Shown here piece after piece: positions 1 through 5,944 of a stretch of 7,049 nucleotides of DNA. Position 1 is the first letter of the stretch. Each line of letters begins with the position of its first letter. The position numbers and the translations under genes were made by a program. The DNA comes from an uncultured Eubacteriales bacterium. Lineage in GTDB: Bacteria > Bacillota > Clostridia > Lachnospirales > Lachnospiraceae. The stretch is taken from contig URND01000136.1 of the NCBI GenBank assembly GCA_900549105.1, forward strand, positions 1 through 7,049, read 5' to 3'. Below the pieces are notes generated by a model that had not been told where the DNA came from, did not search any database, and was given only the letters and a program-made list of their open reading frames with translations.

Positions 1-975
1 AGCTCTTGCAAGTCTGGTGATACTGTCCAGAAGGATCATAACATCCTTGCCATGCTCTACCAGTCTCTTAGCACGCTCAATCACCATCTCGGATACCCGT
101 TTGTGATGCTCCGGCAATTCATCAAATGTCGAATAGATAACCTCTACATTTTTACCAATAATAGACTCCCGGATATCTGTCACTTCCTCCGGCCGTTCAT
201 CAATGAGCAAAATAATCAGATTCATATCCGGGTGATTGGTCGTTACCGCTTTTGCTATCTGTTTCAGCAGAGTCGTCTTTCCTGTTTTCGGCGGCGCCAC
301 AATCATACCGCGCTGTCCCTTGCCAATCGGGGATACCAAATCCATAATCCGCATCGGAACGCTGGAGCGGACCGTCTCAAGCCGAATCCGGTCATCCGGG
401 AAGATTGGCGTCATATCTTCAAAGTTCATACGCCGGGTTGCTTCTCCCGGGTGAAAGCCATTGACTGACTTCACATAGAGCAGTGCGCTGAACTTCTCAT
501 TCTGGGTTTTTACCCGGATATTTCCTGCGATAATATCCCCGGTCTTCATATTAAAACGCCGAATCTGGGCCGGTGAAACATAGACGTCATTCGGCCCCGG
601 CAGATAATTTTCACAGCGGATAAAGCCATAGCCGTCCGCCAAAACCTCCAATATGCCATGGGCCATCTGGCCGCTGTCCAATGCCTCCAGGGAACTGTCC
701 ATCCGCATCTCGCCATCTTCGGTTCCCTGCTCGTCCGCCTTATCGCTGCGTTTCTCTTCCGCTTTAGCGCTGCGTTTCTCTTCCCGTATCTCACTCTTTT
801 CACGGCGACTCTTTTCTTCGCGGACCTCATTTTTTTCTTTATTATATTTTTCTTCCAGTTCACCCATCAGTTGAACCAGTTGTGCTTTCCTCATCGTGGA
901 TACATTTTTTACACCCTGTGATTTTGCCAGTTCCTTCAATTGAACAAGCGACAAAGTTGCGTACTTTACGTTCAT
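1..975 (-). CDS. rho: Transcription termination factor Rho (partial, C-terminus beyond window edge)
   Basis: ATP-dependent hexameric RNA helicase that ends transcription by loading on nascent RNA. The 325 visible codons start at an ATG preceded by AAGGAGG at a good distance. Seen in order: an N-terminal helical Rho_N domain (about residues 5-40); a highly charged Lys/Arg/Glu linker (43-85); the cold-shock-like primary RNA-binding domain (about 104-170, with GYGFIR and NDVYVSPAQIRRF); then the RecA-like ATPase core. The core has Walker A APPKTGKTT (227-235, Lys233), LIDERPEEV with the catalytic Glu260, and Walker B ILLDSITRLAR (Asp317). The reading frame runs off position 1, so the secondary RNA-binding Q and R loops and the C-terminus are not visible. 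The gene diverges from gdhA and has its own -10 element at 1057-1062. The linker, unlike the domains, is low-complexity and contains a short repeat. Identification is very secure. Confidence 0.97.
   Translation of the reverse strand, partial: MNVKYATLSLVQLKELAKSQGVKNVSTMRKAQLVQLMGELEEKYNKEKNEVREEKSRREKSEIREEKRSAKAEEKRSDKADEQGTEDGEMRMDSSLEALDSGQMAHGILEVLADGYGFIRCENYLPGPNDVYVSPAQIRRFNMKTGDIIAGNIRVKTQNEKFSALLYVKSVNGFHPGEATRRMNFEDMTPIFPDDRIRLETVRSSVPMRIMDLVSPIGKGQRGMIVAPPKTGKTTLLKQIAKAVTTNHPDMNLIILLIDERPEEVTDIRESIIGKNVEVIYSTFDELPEHHKRVSEMVIERAKRLVEHGKDVMILLDSITRLARA
745..784 (-). repeat. Tandem repeat inside rho charged linker
   Basis: Two exact copies of a 16-base unit (plus strand GCTGCGTTTCTCTTCC, at 745-760 and 769-784) lie 24 bases apart, so the repeat period is eight codons. 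In the protein they encode EEKRSAKA followed by EEKRSDKA within the Rho linker (about residues 65-80). The period keeps the frame, so copy-number change would lengthen or shorten the linker without breaking the gene. Confidence 0.7.
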
Positions 976-1056
976 GAGTATCCTCCTTAAATTTATGTAC
1001 ATATTTTTTCTATTCTCTGGGAAAAAATAACATTAGATGCGCCCGTAGATATTTTC

Positions 1057-1085
1057 ATTATACACTAAAATATCAATAAATAAAG
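1057..1085 (-). promoter_or_regulatory. Probable rho promoter
   Basis: On the minus strand a perfect TATAAT (plus ATTATA, 1057-1062) lies about 80 bases upstream of the rho ATG. The hexamer 17 bases further upstream is CTTTAT (1080-1085), a poor -35. The next register gives TTTATT, also poor. The call rests mostly on the -10 and AT-rich context. The leader would be roughly 75 nt. I see no attenuator hairpin in it. Confidence 0.5.
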
Positions 1086-1186
1086 AAAAAATTTTCGCAA
1101 TTTTCGACTTTTCAATACGATTCGATACACGATGTACTATTTAATACTTAATTTTACATTTTTTTCAATTTTATTCCATTAAAGTA

Positions 1187-1215
1187 TTGAATTTCCAAAA
1201 AAACTATACTATAAT
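1187..1215 (+). promoter_or_regulatory. gdhA sigma-A promoter
   Basis: The -35 is TTGAAT (1187-1192) and the -10 is a perfect TATAAT (1210-1215), with a 17-bp spacer. Transcription would start near 1222 and give a leader of about 37 nt. The TTG of this -35 is also the first possible start codon of the long open frame, so that longer protein start is almost certainly false. Confidence 0.85.
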
Positions 1216-1258
1216 TGCACTAAAATTTAACTTAAACTATTCAAGGAGGAAGAATCTT

Positions 1259-2590
1259 ATGTCTTATACTGACAGCATCATTGAAAATGTCATCAAAAAG
1301 AATCCAAATGAACCGGAATTTATCCAGGCTGTTACGGAAGTTATGAACTCTCTGAAACTTGTTGTGGATAATGAGCCAAAGTACCAGGATGCATCTCTTC
1401 TGGAACGCATCGTAGAGCCAGAACGTGTTATTATGTTCCGTGTTCCATGGGTAGATGATAATGGCAAAGTTCAGGTGAACCGCGGTTATCGTGTGCAGTT
1501 TAACAGTGCTATCGGACCATACAAGGGCGGACTTCGTTTCCATCCATCCGTAAACCTGAGCATTATCAAATTCCTTGGTTTTGAACAGATTTTCAAAAAC
1601 TCTCTGACAGGTCTTCCAATCGGCGGCGGCAAAGGCGGTTCTGATTTTGATCCTAAAGGTAAATCTGACCGCGAAGTTATGGCTTTCTGCCAGAGCTTTA
1701 TGACTGAGCTGTACCGTCATATCGGTGCTGACACAGATGTTCCGGCCGGTGATATCGGCGTTGGCGGACGTGAGATTGGCTTCCTTTATGGACAGTATAA
1801 ACGTATCCGCAACCTCTCTGAGGGCGTTCTCACAGGCAAAGGGCTGACCTACGGCGGTTCCCTGGCCCGTACAGAAGCTACCGGTTACGGCCTCGTTTAT
1901 CTCGTAGATGAATTGTTAAAATGCAAAGGCGATACATTGGAAGGCAAAACTGTTGCCGTATCCGGCGCCGGCAACGTAGCTATTTACGCTACTGAAAAAG
2001 CAACTCAGCTCGGCGCTAAAGTTGTTACCCTCAGCGATTCCAACGGCTGGATTTATGATGAAAACGGTATCGACCTTGCCCTTGTTAAGGATATCAAAGA
2101 AGTACGCCGCGGACGTATTAAAGAATATGTTGAAAAACATCCGGAAGCTGTTTACCATGAAGGTACAGGCGTATGGACAGTTCCTTGCGATGTGGCTCTG
2201 CCATGTGCAACTCAGAATGAACTCCATCTGGATGACGCAAAAGCCCTCGTTGCCAACGGCTGCAAAGTTGTTGCTGAAGGCGCTAATATGCCTACAACTC
2301 TTGAAGCTACCGAATATCTTCAGACAAACAAAATCTACTTTGTTCCTGGCAAAGCTTCCAATGCCGGCGGTGTTGCTACTTCCGCACTGGAAATGACCCA
2401 GAACAGCATGCGTTTAAGCTGGAGCTTCGAAGAAGTTGACGAAAAACTCCGCGGCATTATGGTAAATATCTTCCATAATATTGATGACGCAGCAAAAGCT
2501 TACGGCGTAGAAGACGACTTCGTTGCCGGCGCGAACATCGCCGGATTTAAGAAAGTTGCCGACGCTATGCTCGCACAAGGCGTTTGCTAA
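1259..2590 (+). CDS. gdhA: Glutamate dehydrogenase, hexameric, probably NADP-dependent
   Basis: Catalyses the reversible reductive amination of 2-oxoglutarate with ammonium to L-glutamate in the cytosol. The ATG at 1259 is chosen because AAGGAGGA lies 8 bases upstream. It gives 443 residues, the usual size for the small hexameric enzymes. The substrate domain shows PYKGGLRFHP (Lys89), Lys113, GLPIGGGKGGSDFDPKGKS (catalytic Lys125) and PAGDIGVGGREI (Asp165). The Rossmann domain has SGAGNVA (235-241) and, after the next strand, LSDSNG (258-263). This resembles NADP enzymes such as E. coli GdhA more than the NAD enzyme of C. symbiosum, so NADP use is inferred. C-terminal hallmarks CATQNE, EGANMPTT, NAGGVATSALEM and GANIAGFKKVADAMLAQGV are all present. 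It is monocistronic, with its own promoter and terminator. Richer in GC and C-ending codons than hicA downstream, consistent with high expression. Confidence 0.97.
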   Translation: MSYTDSIIENVIKKNPNEPEFIQAVTEVMNSLKLVVDNEPKYQDASLLERIVEPERVIMFRVPWVDDNGKVQVNRGYRVQFNSAIGPYKGGLRFHPSVNLSIIKFLGFEQIFKNSLTGLPIGGGKGGSDFDPKGKSDREVMAFCQSFMTELYRHIGADTDVPAGDIGVGGREIGFLYGQYKRIRNLSEGVLTGKGLTYGGSLARTEATGYGLVYLVDELLKCKGDTLEGKTVAVSGAGNVAIYATEKATQLGAKVVTLSDSNGWIYDENGIDLALVKDIKEVRRGRIKEYVEKHPEAVYHEGTGVWTVPCDVALPCATQNELHLDDAKALVANGCKVVAEGANMPTTLEATEYLQTNKIYFVPGKASNAGGVATSALEMTQNSMRLSWSFEEVDEKLRGIMVNIFHNIDDAAKAYGVEDDFVAGANIAGFKKVADAMLAQGVC

Positions 2591-2610
2591 TTCATAACCC
2601 CTTATAAATG

Positions 2611-2672
2611 AAGCCATGATATCGGTAAATCAGGCCCCTTTCCTGAATCCGTATCATGGCTTTTTAATTTTT
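2611..2672 (+). terminator. gdhA intrinsic terminator (copy 1 of a repeated module)
   Basis: Perfect 11-bp outer stem AAGCCATGATA (2611-2621) with TATCATGGCTT (2652-2662). An inner stem CGG/CCG and TCAGG/CCTGA extends it, and it is followed by TTTTTAATTTTT. It begins 20 bases after the gdhA stop. The reverse orientation has no good T-run, so it mainly serves gdhA. Its T-tract abuts and slightly overlaps the hicB stop codon. A close sequence copy lies at 6950-7010. Confidence 0.93.
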
Positions 2673-3015
2673 AAAGAGTCAATTTATATAATGCTAATTG
2701 ATTAAGACTTACTCCTTCTCTATCTGCTTCGATTACCAGTCTTTGATGCAGGGATTTTGGAAGTCTCACTACAAACTTTCCGCTATAATTACCTACCGAT
2801 TCCGGAGCAGGTACAGGCAATCCACTTTCCAGCTTAGCTTCTATATAACCTTCCATAGCTTCATTGAGACTCGAATAAAGTTCATCCAAAGTATCTCCCG
2901 TACTCTGACAGCCATCCAATTCCAGAATCCTGCCATAAAAATAATGCCCGCTTTCATCATCCATCTCCTGTACCAGTCTTGTGTAGGGCAGTTTCATATA
3001 GTCCTTCGCTTCCAT
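2671..3015 (-). CDS. hicB: HicB-family antitoxin
   Basis: Antitoxin of a type II toxin-antitoxin pair; it should bind and block HicA and repress the operon. The 114-residue protein has the HicB-like fold at about 7-66 (YFYGRILELDGCQSTGDTLDELYSSLNEAMEGYIEAKLESG in essence), followed by the usual proline-rich hinge GLPVPAP. A C-terminal ribbon-helix-helix segment (about 79-112, FVVRLPKSLHQRL then GVSLNQLALYKL) is the likely DNA-binding part. The ATG has AAGGAG (3024-3029) 8 bases upstream. It follows hicA by 43 bases on the same strand, the standard hicA-hicB order. An ATATAGTA word at 3046-3053 in the gap matches half of the palindrome at the hicA promoter. The stop codon touches the gdhA terminator, so the gene converges tightly on gdhA. 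All expected domain parts are present. Confidence 0.9.
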   Translation of the reverse strand: MEAKDYMKLPYTRLVQEMDDESGHYFYGRILELDGCQSTGDTLDELYSSLNEAMEGYIEAKLESGLPVPAPESVGNYSGKFVVRLPKSLHQRLVIEADREGVSLNQLALYKLTL

Positions 3016-3058
3016 TACATCAACTCCTTCTATTTCCCATTATGTATATAGTAGAATC

Positions 3059-3286
3059 TCACTTTCCTATTCTATGTAAAATGCTCACTACATAAGCCTT
3101 TTTTAAAGGATTTTCCTGTTTAATGGTTATAAGTTCTCCTGTTTCCTTGTTTAAATAATGTCTATGACTTCCTTTTTGCCTTACCAGCTCATAGCCATAC
3201 GCCTTTAGTACTTTATCGGCTTCTTCCTGGCGTATGCCATTTGGCTGCCTTTTCATCTTGTTTATTATTTTCTCTATGCCGGGCAA
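3059..3286 (-). CDS. hicA: HicA-family mRNA interferase toxin (TTG start)
   Basis: Small toxin with a double-stranded-RNA-binding-like fold that cleaves mRNA until neutralised by HicB. The proposed start is TTG at 3286, with GGGAGGA-type Shine-Dalgarno AGGAGG at 3298-3303, 11 bases upstream. It gives 75 residues beginning (M)PGIEKIINKMKRQPNG, a normal HicA size. The hallmark GSHRHY (39-44) supplies the catalytic His41, and the typical ITIKQENPLKKAYVVSILHRIG tail follows in the family pattern. The frame is open further upstream to 3352, but that extension runs through a consensus promoter, so it is not coding. An internal ATG at 3256 has no ribosome binding site and is the second choice. Both family position and the hicB neighbour support the call. 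Confidence 0.88.
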   Translation of the reverse strand: MPGIEKIINKMKRQPNGIRQEEADKVLKAYGYELVRQKGSHRHYLNKETGELITIKQENPLKKAYVVSILHRIGK

Positions 3287-3308
3287 CTTCCCTTGTCCCT
3301 CCTTTTGA

Positions 3309-3337
3309 ATAGTACTATATTTAGTATCGAATGTCAA
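3309..3337 (-). promoter_or_regulatory. hicAB promoter
   Basis: On the minus strand a perfect TTGACA (plus TGTCAA, 3332-3337) is followed after exactly 17 bp by TACTAT (plus ATAGTA, 3309-3314). The start site would be near 3302, which places the strong ribosome binding site almost at the 5' end and leaves only a very short leader before the TTG start. The core match is the best in the window. Confidence 0.85.
3313..3326. promoter_or_regulatory. Candidate HicB operator palindrome
   Basis: TACTATATTTAGTA is a perfect 5-4-5 dyad (TACTA / TAGTA) overlapping the -10 and spacer of the hicAB promoter. HicB has a ribbon-helix-helix domain and such antitoxins usually repress their own promoter, so this is a natural operator candidate. 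Binding is inferred. Confidence 0.55.
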
Positions 3338-3342
3338 ATTAT

Positions 3343-3354
3343 TTTTGTACAAAA
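3343..3354. repeat. Perfect palindrome upstream of the hicAB -35
   Basis: TTTTGTACAAAA is a perfect 12-bp palindrome five bases upstream of the hicAB -35 hexamer. It could be a second operator or an activator site. A third short perfect palindrome, TAGAAATTTCTA, lies at 3383-3394. Confidence 0.5.
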
Positions 3355-3438
3355 TAGTGGATTTTAACTCCTGACCAGGATTTAGAAATTTCTATGCGGG
3401 TTTCTGAAATGAATTTCCCGATGATTTTATTATAAGGC
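3355..3438. other. Non-coding part of the hicA-DJ-1 gap
   Basis: Together with the hicAB control sites and the orphan hairpin this forms a gene-free gap of 232 bases. It holds the TAGAAATTTCTA palindrome (3383-3394) and a loose CGGG/CCCG hairpin (3397-3420). The only plus-strand start with a short frame is an ATG at 3394 (13 codons) with a poorly placed AGGA, which I do not call a gene. Confidence 0.4.
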
Positions 3439-3479
3439 AAAGCCCAATGGAATATCAACGACAATCCATCGGGCTTTTT
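3439..3479 (+). terminator. Orphan terminator-like hairpin between hicA and the DJ-1 gene
   Basis: AAAGCCCAATGGA (3439-3451) pairs with TCCATCGGGCTTT (3465-3477) with one mismatch and a 13-base loop. On the plus strand it runs into TTTTT. On the minus strand the tail is only TTTGCCTTAT, a weak T-run. Both neighbouring genes are on the minus strand, so the better orientation has no visible gene. It may still end the DJ-1 transcript, lying about 40 bases after its stop. Confidence 0.65.
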
Positions 3480-3518
3480 CGACTAAAAATAACATTCATA
3501 TTTTGATGATTAGAGAAA

Positions 3519-4034
3519 TCATTCCATTCTTTGATGGTTTCTCCAAAATGCGATTGTTTCCTGCAAATCGGCTTCGTCTTCAAACAAGTCCATCTTTTTG
3601 GCAACTTCAATCGCAAAATCAACATATCCATTTGCTCTGGCGGTTATCACTCTATCGGCAGCGACAACATCCAAATCGCAGGAATGCGTCGAATTAATTT
3701 TCTCAAGAATTCCGGCATGGTCCAAAACATCAACGCCTGCACATATCCCCGCAATCAATCCCTGATTTGCCTGAACTCCGGCAAGATAATCCCATACCCT
3801 GCTGTTATCTATTTCCGTAATATCTCCGCCGGGAACAATCAGGAGTTCCACATCCTCAGGGTTAATATCCCACAGTTGACCGGATACATTTATTGAATAC
3901 CCCTCCGTGGCAATAATGGAATTCCCATCACATGATACAAATACAATCTCCTTGCCTGTATACTTAAGAAAATAGTTCAATATCACAATTTCGTAAATAC
4001 AACTTGTATTATATAAAAGCACTACTGTTTTCAT
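3519..4034 (-). CDS. DJ-1/PfpI-family protein (class I glutamine amidotransferase-like fold)
   Basis: A 171-residue cytosolic protein of the DJ-1/ThiJ/PfpI superfamily. Members include chaperones, glyoxalases, deglycases, proteases and regulator domains, so the exact function cannot be set from sequence. Seen: the opening strand MKTVVLLYN; Glu15 in the place of the conserved acidic residue; the strand-turn ELLIVPGGD (63-71); the nucleophile elbow GLIAGICAGVDVLDHAGIL with Cys98; and a THSCD segment with His117, the usual position of the second catalytic residue. The sequence after Cys98 is Ala rather than the His of PfpI proteases, so a peptidase role is less likely. The ATG has GGAGG (4040-4044) five bases upstream. 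It has its own extended -10 promoter and appears monocistronic. Proximity to the sigma/anti-sigma operon and to an aldo-keto reductase hints at stress defence, which is only inference. Confidence 0.85.
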   Translation of the reverse strand: MKTVVLLYNTSCIYEIVILNYFLKYTGKEIVFVSCDGNSIIATEGYSINVSGQLWDINPEDVELLIVPGGDITEIDNSRVWDYLAGVQANQGLIAGICAGVDVLDHAGILEKINSTHSCDLDVVAADRVITARANGYVDFAIEVAKKMDLFEDEADLQETIAFWRNHQRME

Positions 4035-4076
4035 TTTTTCCTCCGCAGATACCGATTATGAAACGCTTCTCTTTTC

Positions 4077-4105
4077 ATTCTATCATACTATACTGCCTAT
4101 CACAA
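4077..4105 (-). promoter_or_regulatory. Promoter of the DJ-1/PfpI gene
   Basis: On the minus strand TTGTGA (plus 4100-4105), a 17-bp spacer and TAGAAT (plus 4077-4082) preceded by TGA, which makes an extended -10. It lies 43 bases upstream of the start codon. This separates the gene from the anti-sigma operon upstream, although no strong terminator is visible between them and read-through is possible. Confidence 0.65.
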
Positions 4106-4143
4106 TCGAAAAAGAAGCACCTATAAAAACCCACGATGCCGAT

Positions 4144-4929
4144 TCAAGGCCGTATATTCACAATATAATATCTGTCCTCCACGGGTACTTCGTCATCATA
4201 CGATTCATCTTTTCTGAATAATACGGCTTCAATTTCATCCACATCCAGAATACGGTCAACTAAAAATGTATCGATATACATTCCATCTTTCATGCCTCTG
4301 AACCCCGGACCCAAATAAAGATAAGGTATCATCGTTCCATCTTTAAGTTTGACGCCGGTTAATGTTGGCGGATTCACTCCTATCCGTGAAAAATCCAAAA
4401 CAGCTTTTATAGACATCGGTGAAATTTCTATTTGCTTTACTATTACTCCGGTATCTTCCAATTCCGTATTCAACCCTGCTGCATAACTCTCCGCACTTCC
4501 GCCAAGCTGCCATTCAAAGTTCCATTTTCCTTCAATATATTTTTCAATAGGTTCTGCTTTTCCCGGATATATCCCCAGGTCTTCAAATTCCACATGGATT
4601 GTTTTACCAATAAAGGCCCCCCTTTCCCCTCTAAATCGGCACATGGCAATCCGACATTCCAGGCTTCCATCCTCTAATCGATAGTCCTTAATTAAACGCC
4701 CATTTTCCGCAGGCACTTCAGACCCGTCTGCCAAAACTCCCCGTCCATCAGGCCCGGTGACAATTCCATCATAAAAGCCCGAAAAACTGTCGATTGTTTC
4801 GCCGTCAATATAAGCTTTTGTGCTGCCAAACCCCGGCTGCATATCTTTCTCAATTTCAAAGCCTTCCACTTTAAACGCCACAAAAGCAAAATAGTCATCT
4901 GCCATGCTCTGTTTTACAGTTACTGTCAC
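4144..4929 (-). pseudogene. C-terminal (extracytoplasmic) part of a frameshifted DUF4179 anti-sigma factor
   Basis: This frame carries the outer portion of the protein whose N-terminus lies at 4941-5285. Read in its own frame, the sequence just upstream gives SNLSVTDNGVTVTVKQS, which continues the VIDFP end of the first fragment exactly as expected for the DUF4179 family. The remaining 250 residues, with FAFVAFKVEGFEIEKDMQPGF near the front and a beta-rich tail (ISPMSIKAVLDF, then DGTMIPYLYLGPG), resemble the sensor region plus a DUF5643-like end. The listed start is a GTG at 4929 without a ribosome binding site, 11 bases beyond the stop of the first fragment. Reinitiation could occur, but the product would have no membrane anchor or signal peptide. 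I therefore treat it as the detached half of one broken gene. The frame is otherwise open to its TGA stop, so the break looks recent or is a sequence error. Confidence 0.8.
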
Positions 4930-4940
4930 ACCGTTATCAG

Positions 4941-5285
4941 TTACTGAAAGATTGGAAAATCTATAACTCCCGAACCTTCTGCAAATTGTTTCTTTTCCTC
5001 ATCAACATGAAATTCCTCTTCAATTCCCTGACTCCATTTCTTATAAACTGCCGCGCCTACAGTAATTGTCCCGAGAATCATGGCTGCAACAAGAATGGCA
5101 ATTGTCAGTTTTCTCCGTTTCCCATTGCTAAAAAGAGCTCTGGCACTCATATTTTCATTTTCCTCTTTCCGGCTTTGCAGCGCCTCACATCGAATCTGCC
5201 GAAATGCCTCATTTGCTTTATTTTGAACAATCTCCGGAATCTGAATATCCTGGCTCAAAACTTCAAAAATATTCCCTTCACACAT
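4941..5285 (-). CDS. N-terminal part of a frameshifted DUF4179 anti-sigma factor (cytosolic domain plus membrane helix)
   Basis: Membrane-bound regulator expected to hold the ECF sigma factor encoded just upstream. The 114-residue open frame has a cytosolic segment (1-58, with FEVLSQDIQIPEIVQNKANEAF in pattern), the basic stop GKRRK, one membrane helix (about 59-82) and a short outer stub (KKWSQGIEEEFHVDEEKK, then VIDFP) typical of DUF4179 proteins. No zinc-binding HxxxCxxC motif is seen, so this is not a ZAS-type anti-sigma. The ATG overlaps the sigma stop codon by one base (TAATG) and has AAGGAG 9 bases upstream (5295-5300), so translation is probably coupled. A one-base deletion near 4952-4955 sends the frame to a TAA at 4941, cutting off about 260 residues of sensor. 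The sigma-binding and membrane parts remain, so the truncated product may still inhibit its sigma factor. Confidence 0.85.
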   Translation of the reverse strand: MCEGNIFEVLSQDIQIPEIVQNKANEAFRQIRCEALQSRKEENENMSARALFSNGKRRKLTIAILVAAMILGTITVGAAVYKKWSQGIEEEFHVDEEKKQFAEGSGVIDFPIFQ

Positions 5286-5809
5286 TACAATGCACTCCTT
5301 TCCCCATTTTTCTGATAAATCCCGGACAATCGTTCCCGCCCTCTCGCCAATCGCGTTCTGACCGTCGCTTCCGGCACATCTAACATCTGGCTGATTTCCC
5401 TTGTCTTAAATCCTTCAATATAGTATAGCATCAGCACCAAACGGTATTTTTCATCCAACTGTCTCAGCGTTTCCTTCCATTCCGCATTTTCAATCCCCGC
5501 ATCATTTGAAGAAAGCCCGAATAATTCTTCGTCCCCAAACACAGGCTGACTTTTTCTGATGTAATCTTTACATTTATTAATCAAAATCCGTATCATCCAT
5601 GTCTTAAAATACCCTGCTTCTTTTAAGCTGCTCAAATTTCTCCAACAACTGAAAATTGTATCCTGAATGGCATCTGCAGCATCCTCATCCGACCACAAAA
5701 TTGATTTCGCAACTTTATACATCGACTGTATATGCATTTGCATTAACTGGGTAAAGGCATCGGCATCACCATTTTTAGCCTTTTGCACTAATTGTATCAA
5801 CATGTCCAT
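5285..5809 (-). CDS. ECF-type RNA polymerase sigma factor
   Basis: Alternative sigma-70 factor of the extracytoplasmic function class; it directs RNA polymerase to a stress regulon when released by its anti-sigma partner. The 174 residues contain only regions 2 and 4. Region 2 (about 15-86) includes DAADAIQDTIFSCWRNL and the promoter-melting and -10 recognition stretch YFKTWMIRILINKCKDYIRK. A short acidic linker follows. Region 4 (about 113-162) has LDEKYRLVLMLYYIEGF then a helix-turn-helix in TREISQMLDVPEATVRTRLARG. Two nearby ATGs (5809 and 5803) are possible. The first is chosen because AGGGGG lies 8 bases upstream. The gene is followed with a one-base overlap by its anti-sigma gene. An ECF-like promoter upstream suggests it transcribes itself. 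It is intact, with no missing key region. The regulon is unknown. Confidence 0.93.
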   Translation of the reverse strand: MDMLIQLVQKAKNGDADAFTQLMQMHIQSMYKVAKSILWSDEDAADAIQDTIFSCWRNLSSLKEAGYFKTWMIRILINKCKDYIRKSQPVFGDEELFGLSSNDAGIENAEWKETLRQLDEKYRLVLMLYYIEGFKTREISQMLDVPEATVRTRLARGRERLSGIYQKNGERSAL

Positions 5810-5833
5810 TCGTGAAGCCCCCTATCCGTCCTT

Positions 5834-5865
5834 ATAAGTGAGAGAATTATTTCTCCTTTACTTAT
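5834..5865 (-). promoter_or_regulatory. Hairpin in the sigma factor leader
   Basis: ATAAGT pairs with ACTTAT and inside it GAGAA pairs with TTCTC around a small loop (plus 5834-5839/5860-5865 and 5842-5846/5851-5855). It would lie at the very 5' end of the mRNA from the ECF promoter. It contains an AAGGAG word without a nearby start codon, so it may stabilise the transcript or modulate ribosome access. Confidence 0.4.
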
Positions 5866-5866
5866 T

Positions 5867-5894
5867 AGACTGCCAAAAACACAAAAATGTTTCA
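5867..5894 (-). promoter_or_regulatory. Candidate ECF-type autoregulatory promoter of the sigma operon
   Basis: On the minus strand TGAAAC (plus GTTTCA, 5889-5894) is followed by a T-rich 16-bp spacer and CAGTCT (plus AGACTG, 5867-5872). A GAAAC -35 followed by a T-tract is the signature of many ECF sigma promoters, with CGTC-like -10 elements. Here the -10 is a near match. The position, about 60 bases upstream of the sigma start, fits autoregulation. Confidence 0.65.
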
Positions 5895-5944
5895 CACCCT
5901 ATAAATATAGATAGCATACAATCAGAAAAACAAAAAGATAATTC

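Larger units (their letters stand above)
976..1258. other. Divergent rho-gdhA intergenic region
   Basis: This 283-bp gene-free stretch separates the rho and gdhA starts. It contains the rho ribosome binding site and -10 near its left end and the gdhA promoter near its right end. The middle (about 1086-1180) is very AT-rich, with repeated TTTTCG words around 1092-1112 and ACGAT words around 1117-1134. I see no RNA gene, terminator or credible small gene in it. The repeated words could be regulator sites but have no clear symmetry. Confidence 0.5.

Noticed and set aside
52..468. Plus-strand open frame opposite rho
   Set aside because: It is antisense to the conserved Rho ATPase core, has no family resemblance and no ribosome binding site.
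546..863. Arg/Lys-rich minus-strand open frame
   Set aside because: It is a shifted-frame shadow of rho. The rho frame carries all the domain motifs.
1187..1258. N-terminal extension of glutamate dehydrogenase starting at TTG 1187
   Set aside because: The TTG is part of the -35 hexamer and the extension contains the -10. A strong ribosome binding site precedes the ATG at 1259, and the family aligns from there.
1916..2227. Minus-strand open frames opposite gdhA
   Set aside because: Shadows of a highly biased coding sequence.
3394..3435. 13-codon plus-strand leader peptide before the orphan hairpin
   Set aside because: The AGGA upstream is too far (13 bases), there is no run of regulatory codons, and no structural gene follows on the plus strand.
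4100..4146. Terminator after the anti-sigma operon
   Set aside because: A GGGTTTTT run follows the stop but there is no convincing stem before it.
4950..4965. Programmed -1 ribosomal frameshift in the anti-sigma gene
   Set aside because: The zero-frame codons TTT CCA do not re-pair well after slipping, and no downstream stimulatory stem or internal Shine-Dalgarno is evident.
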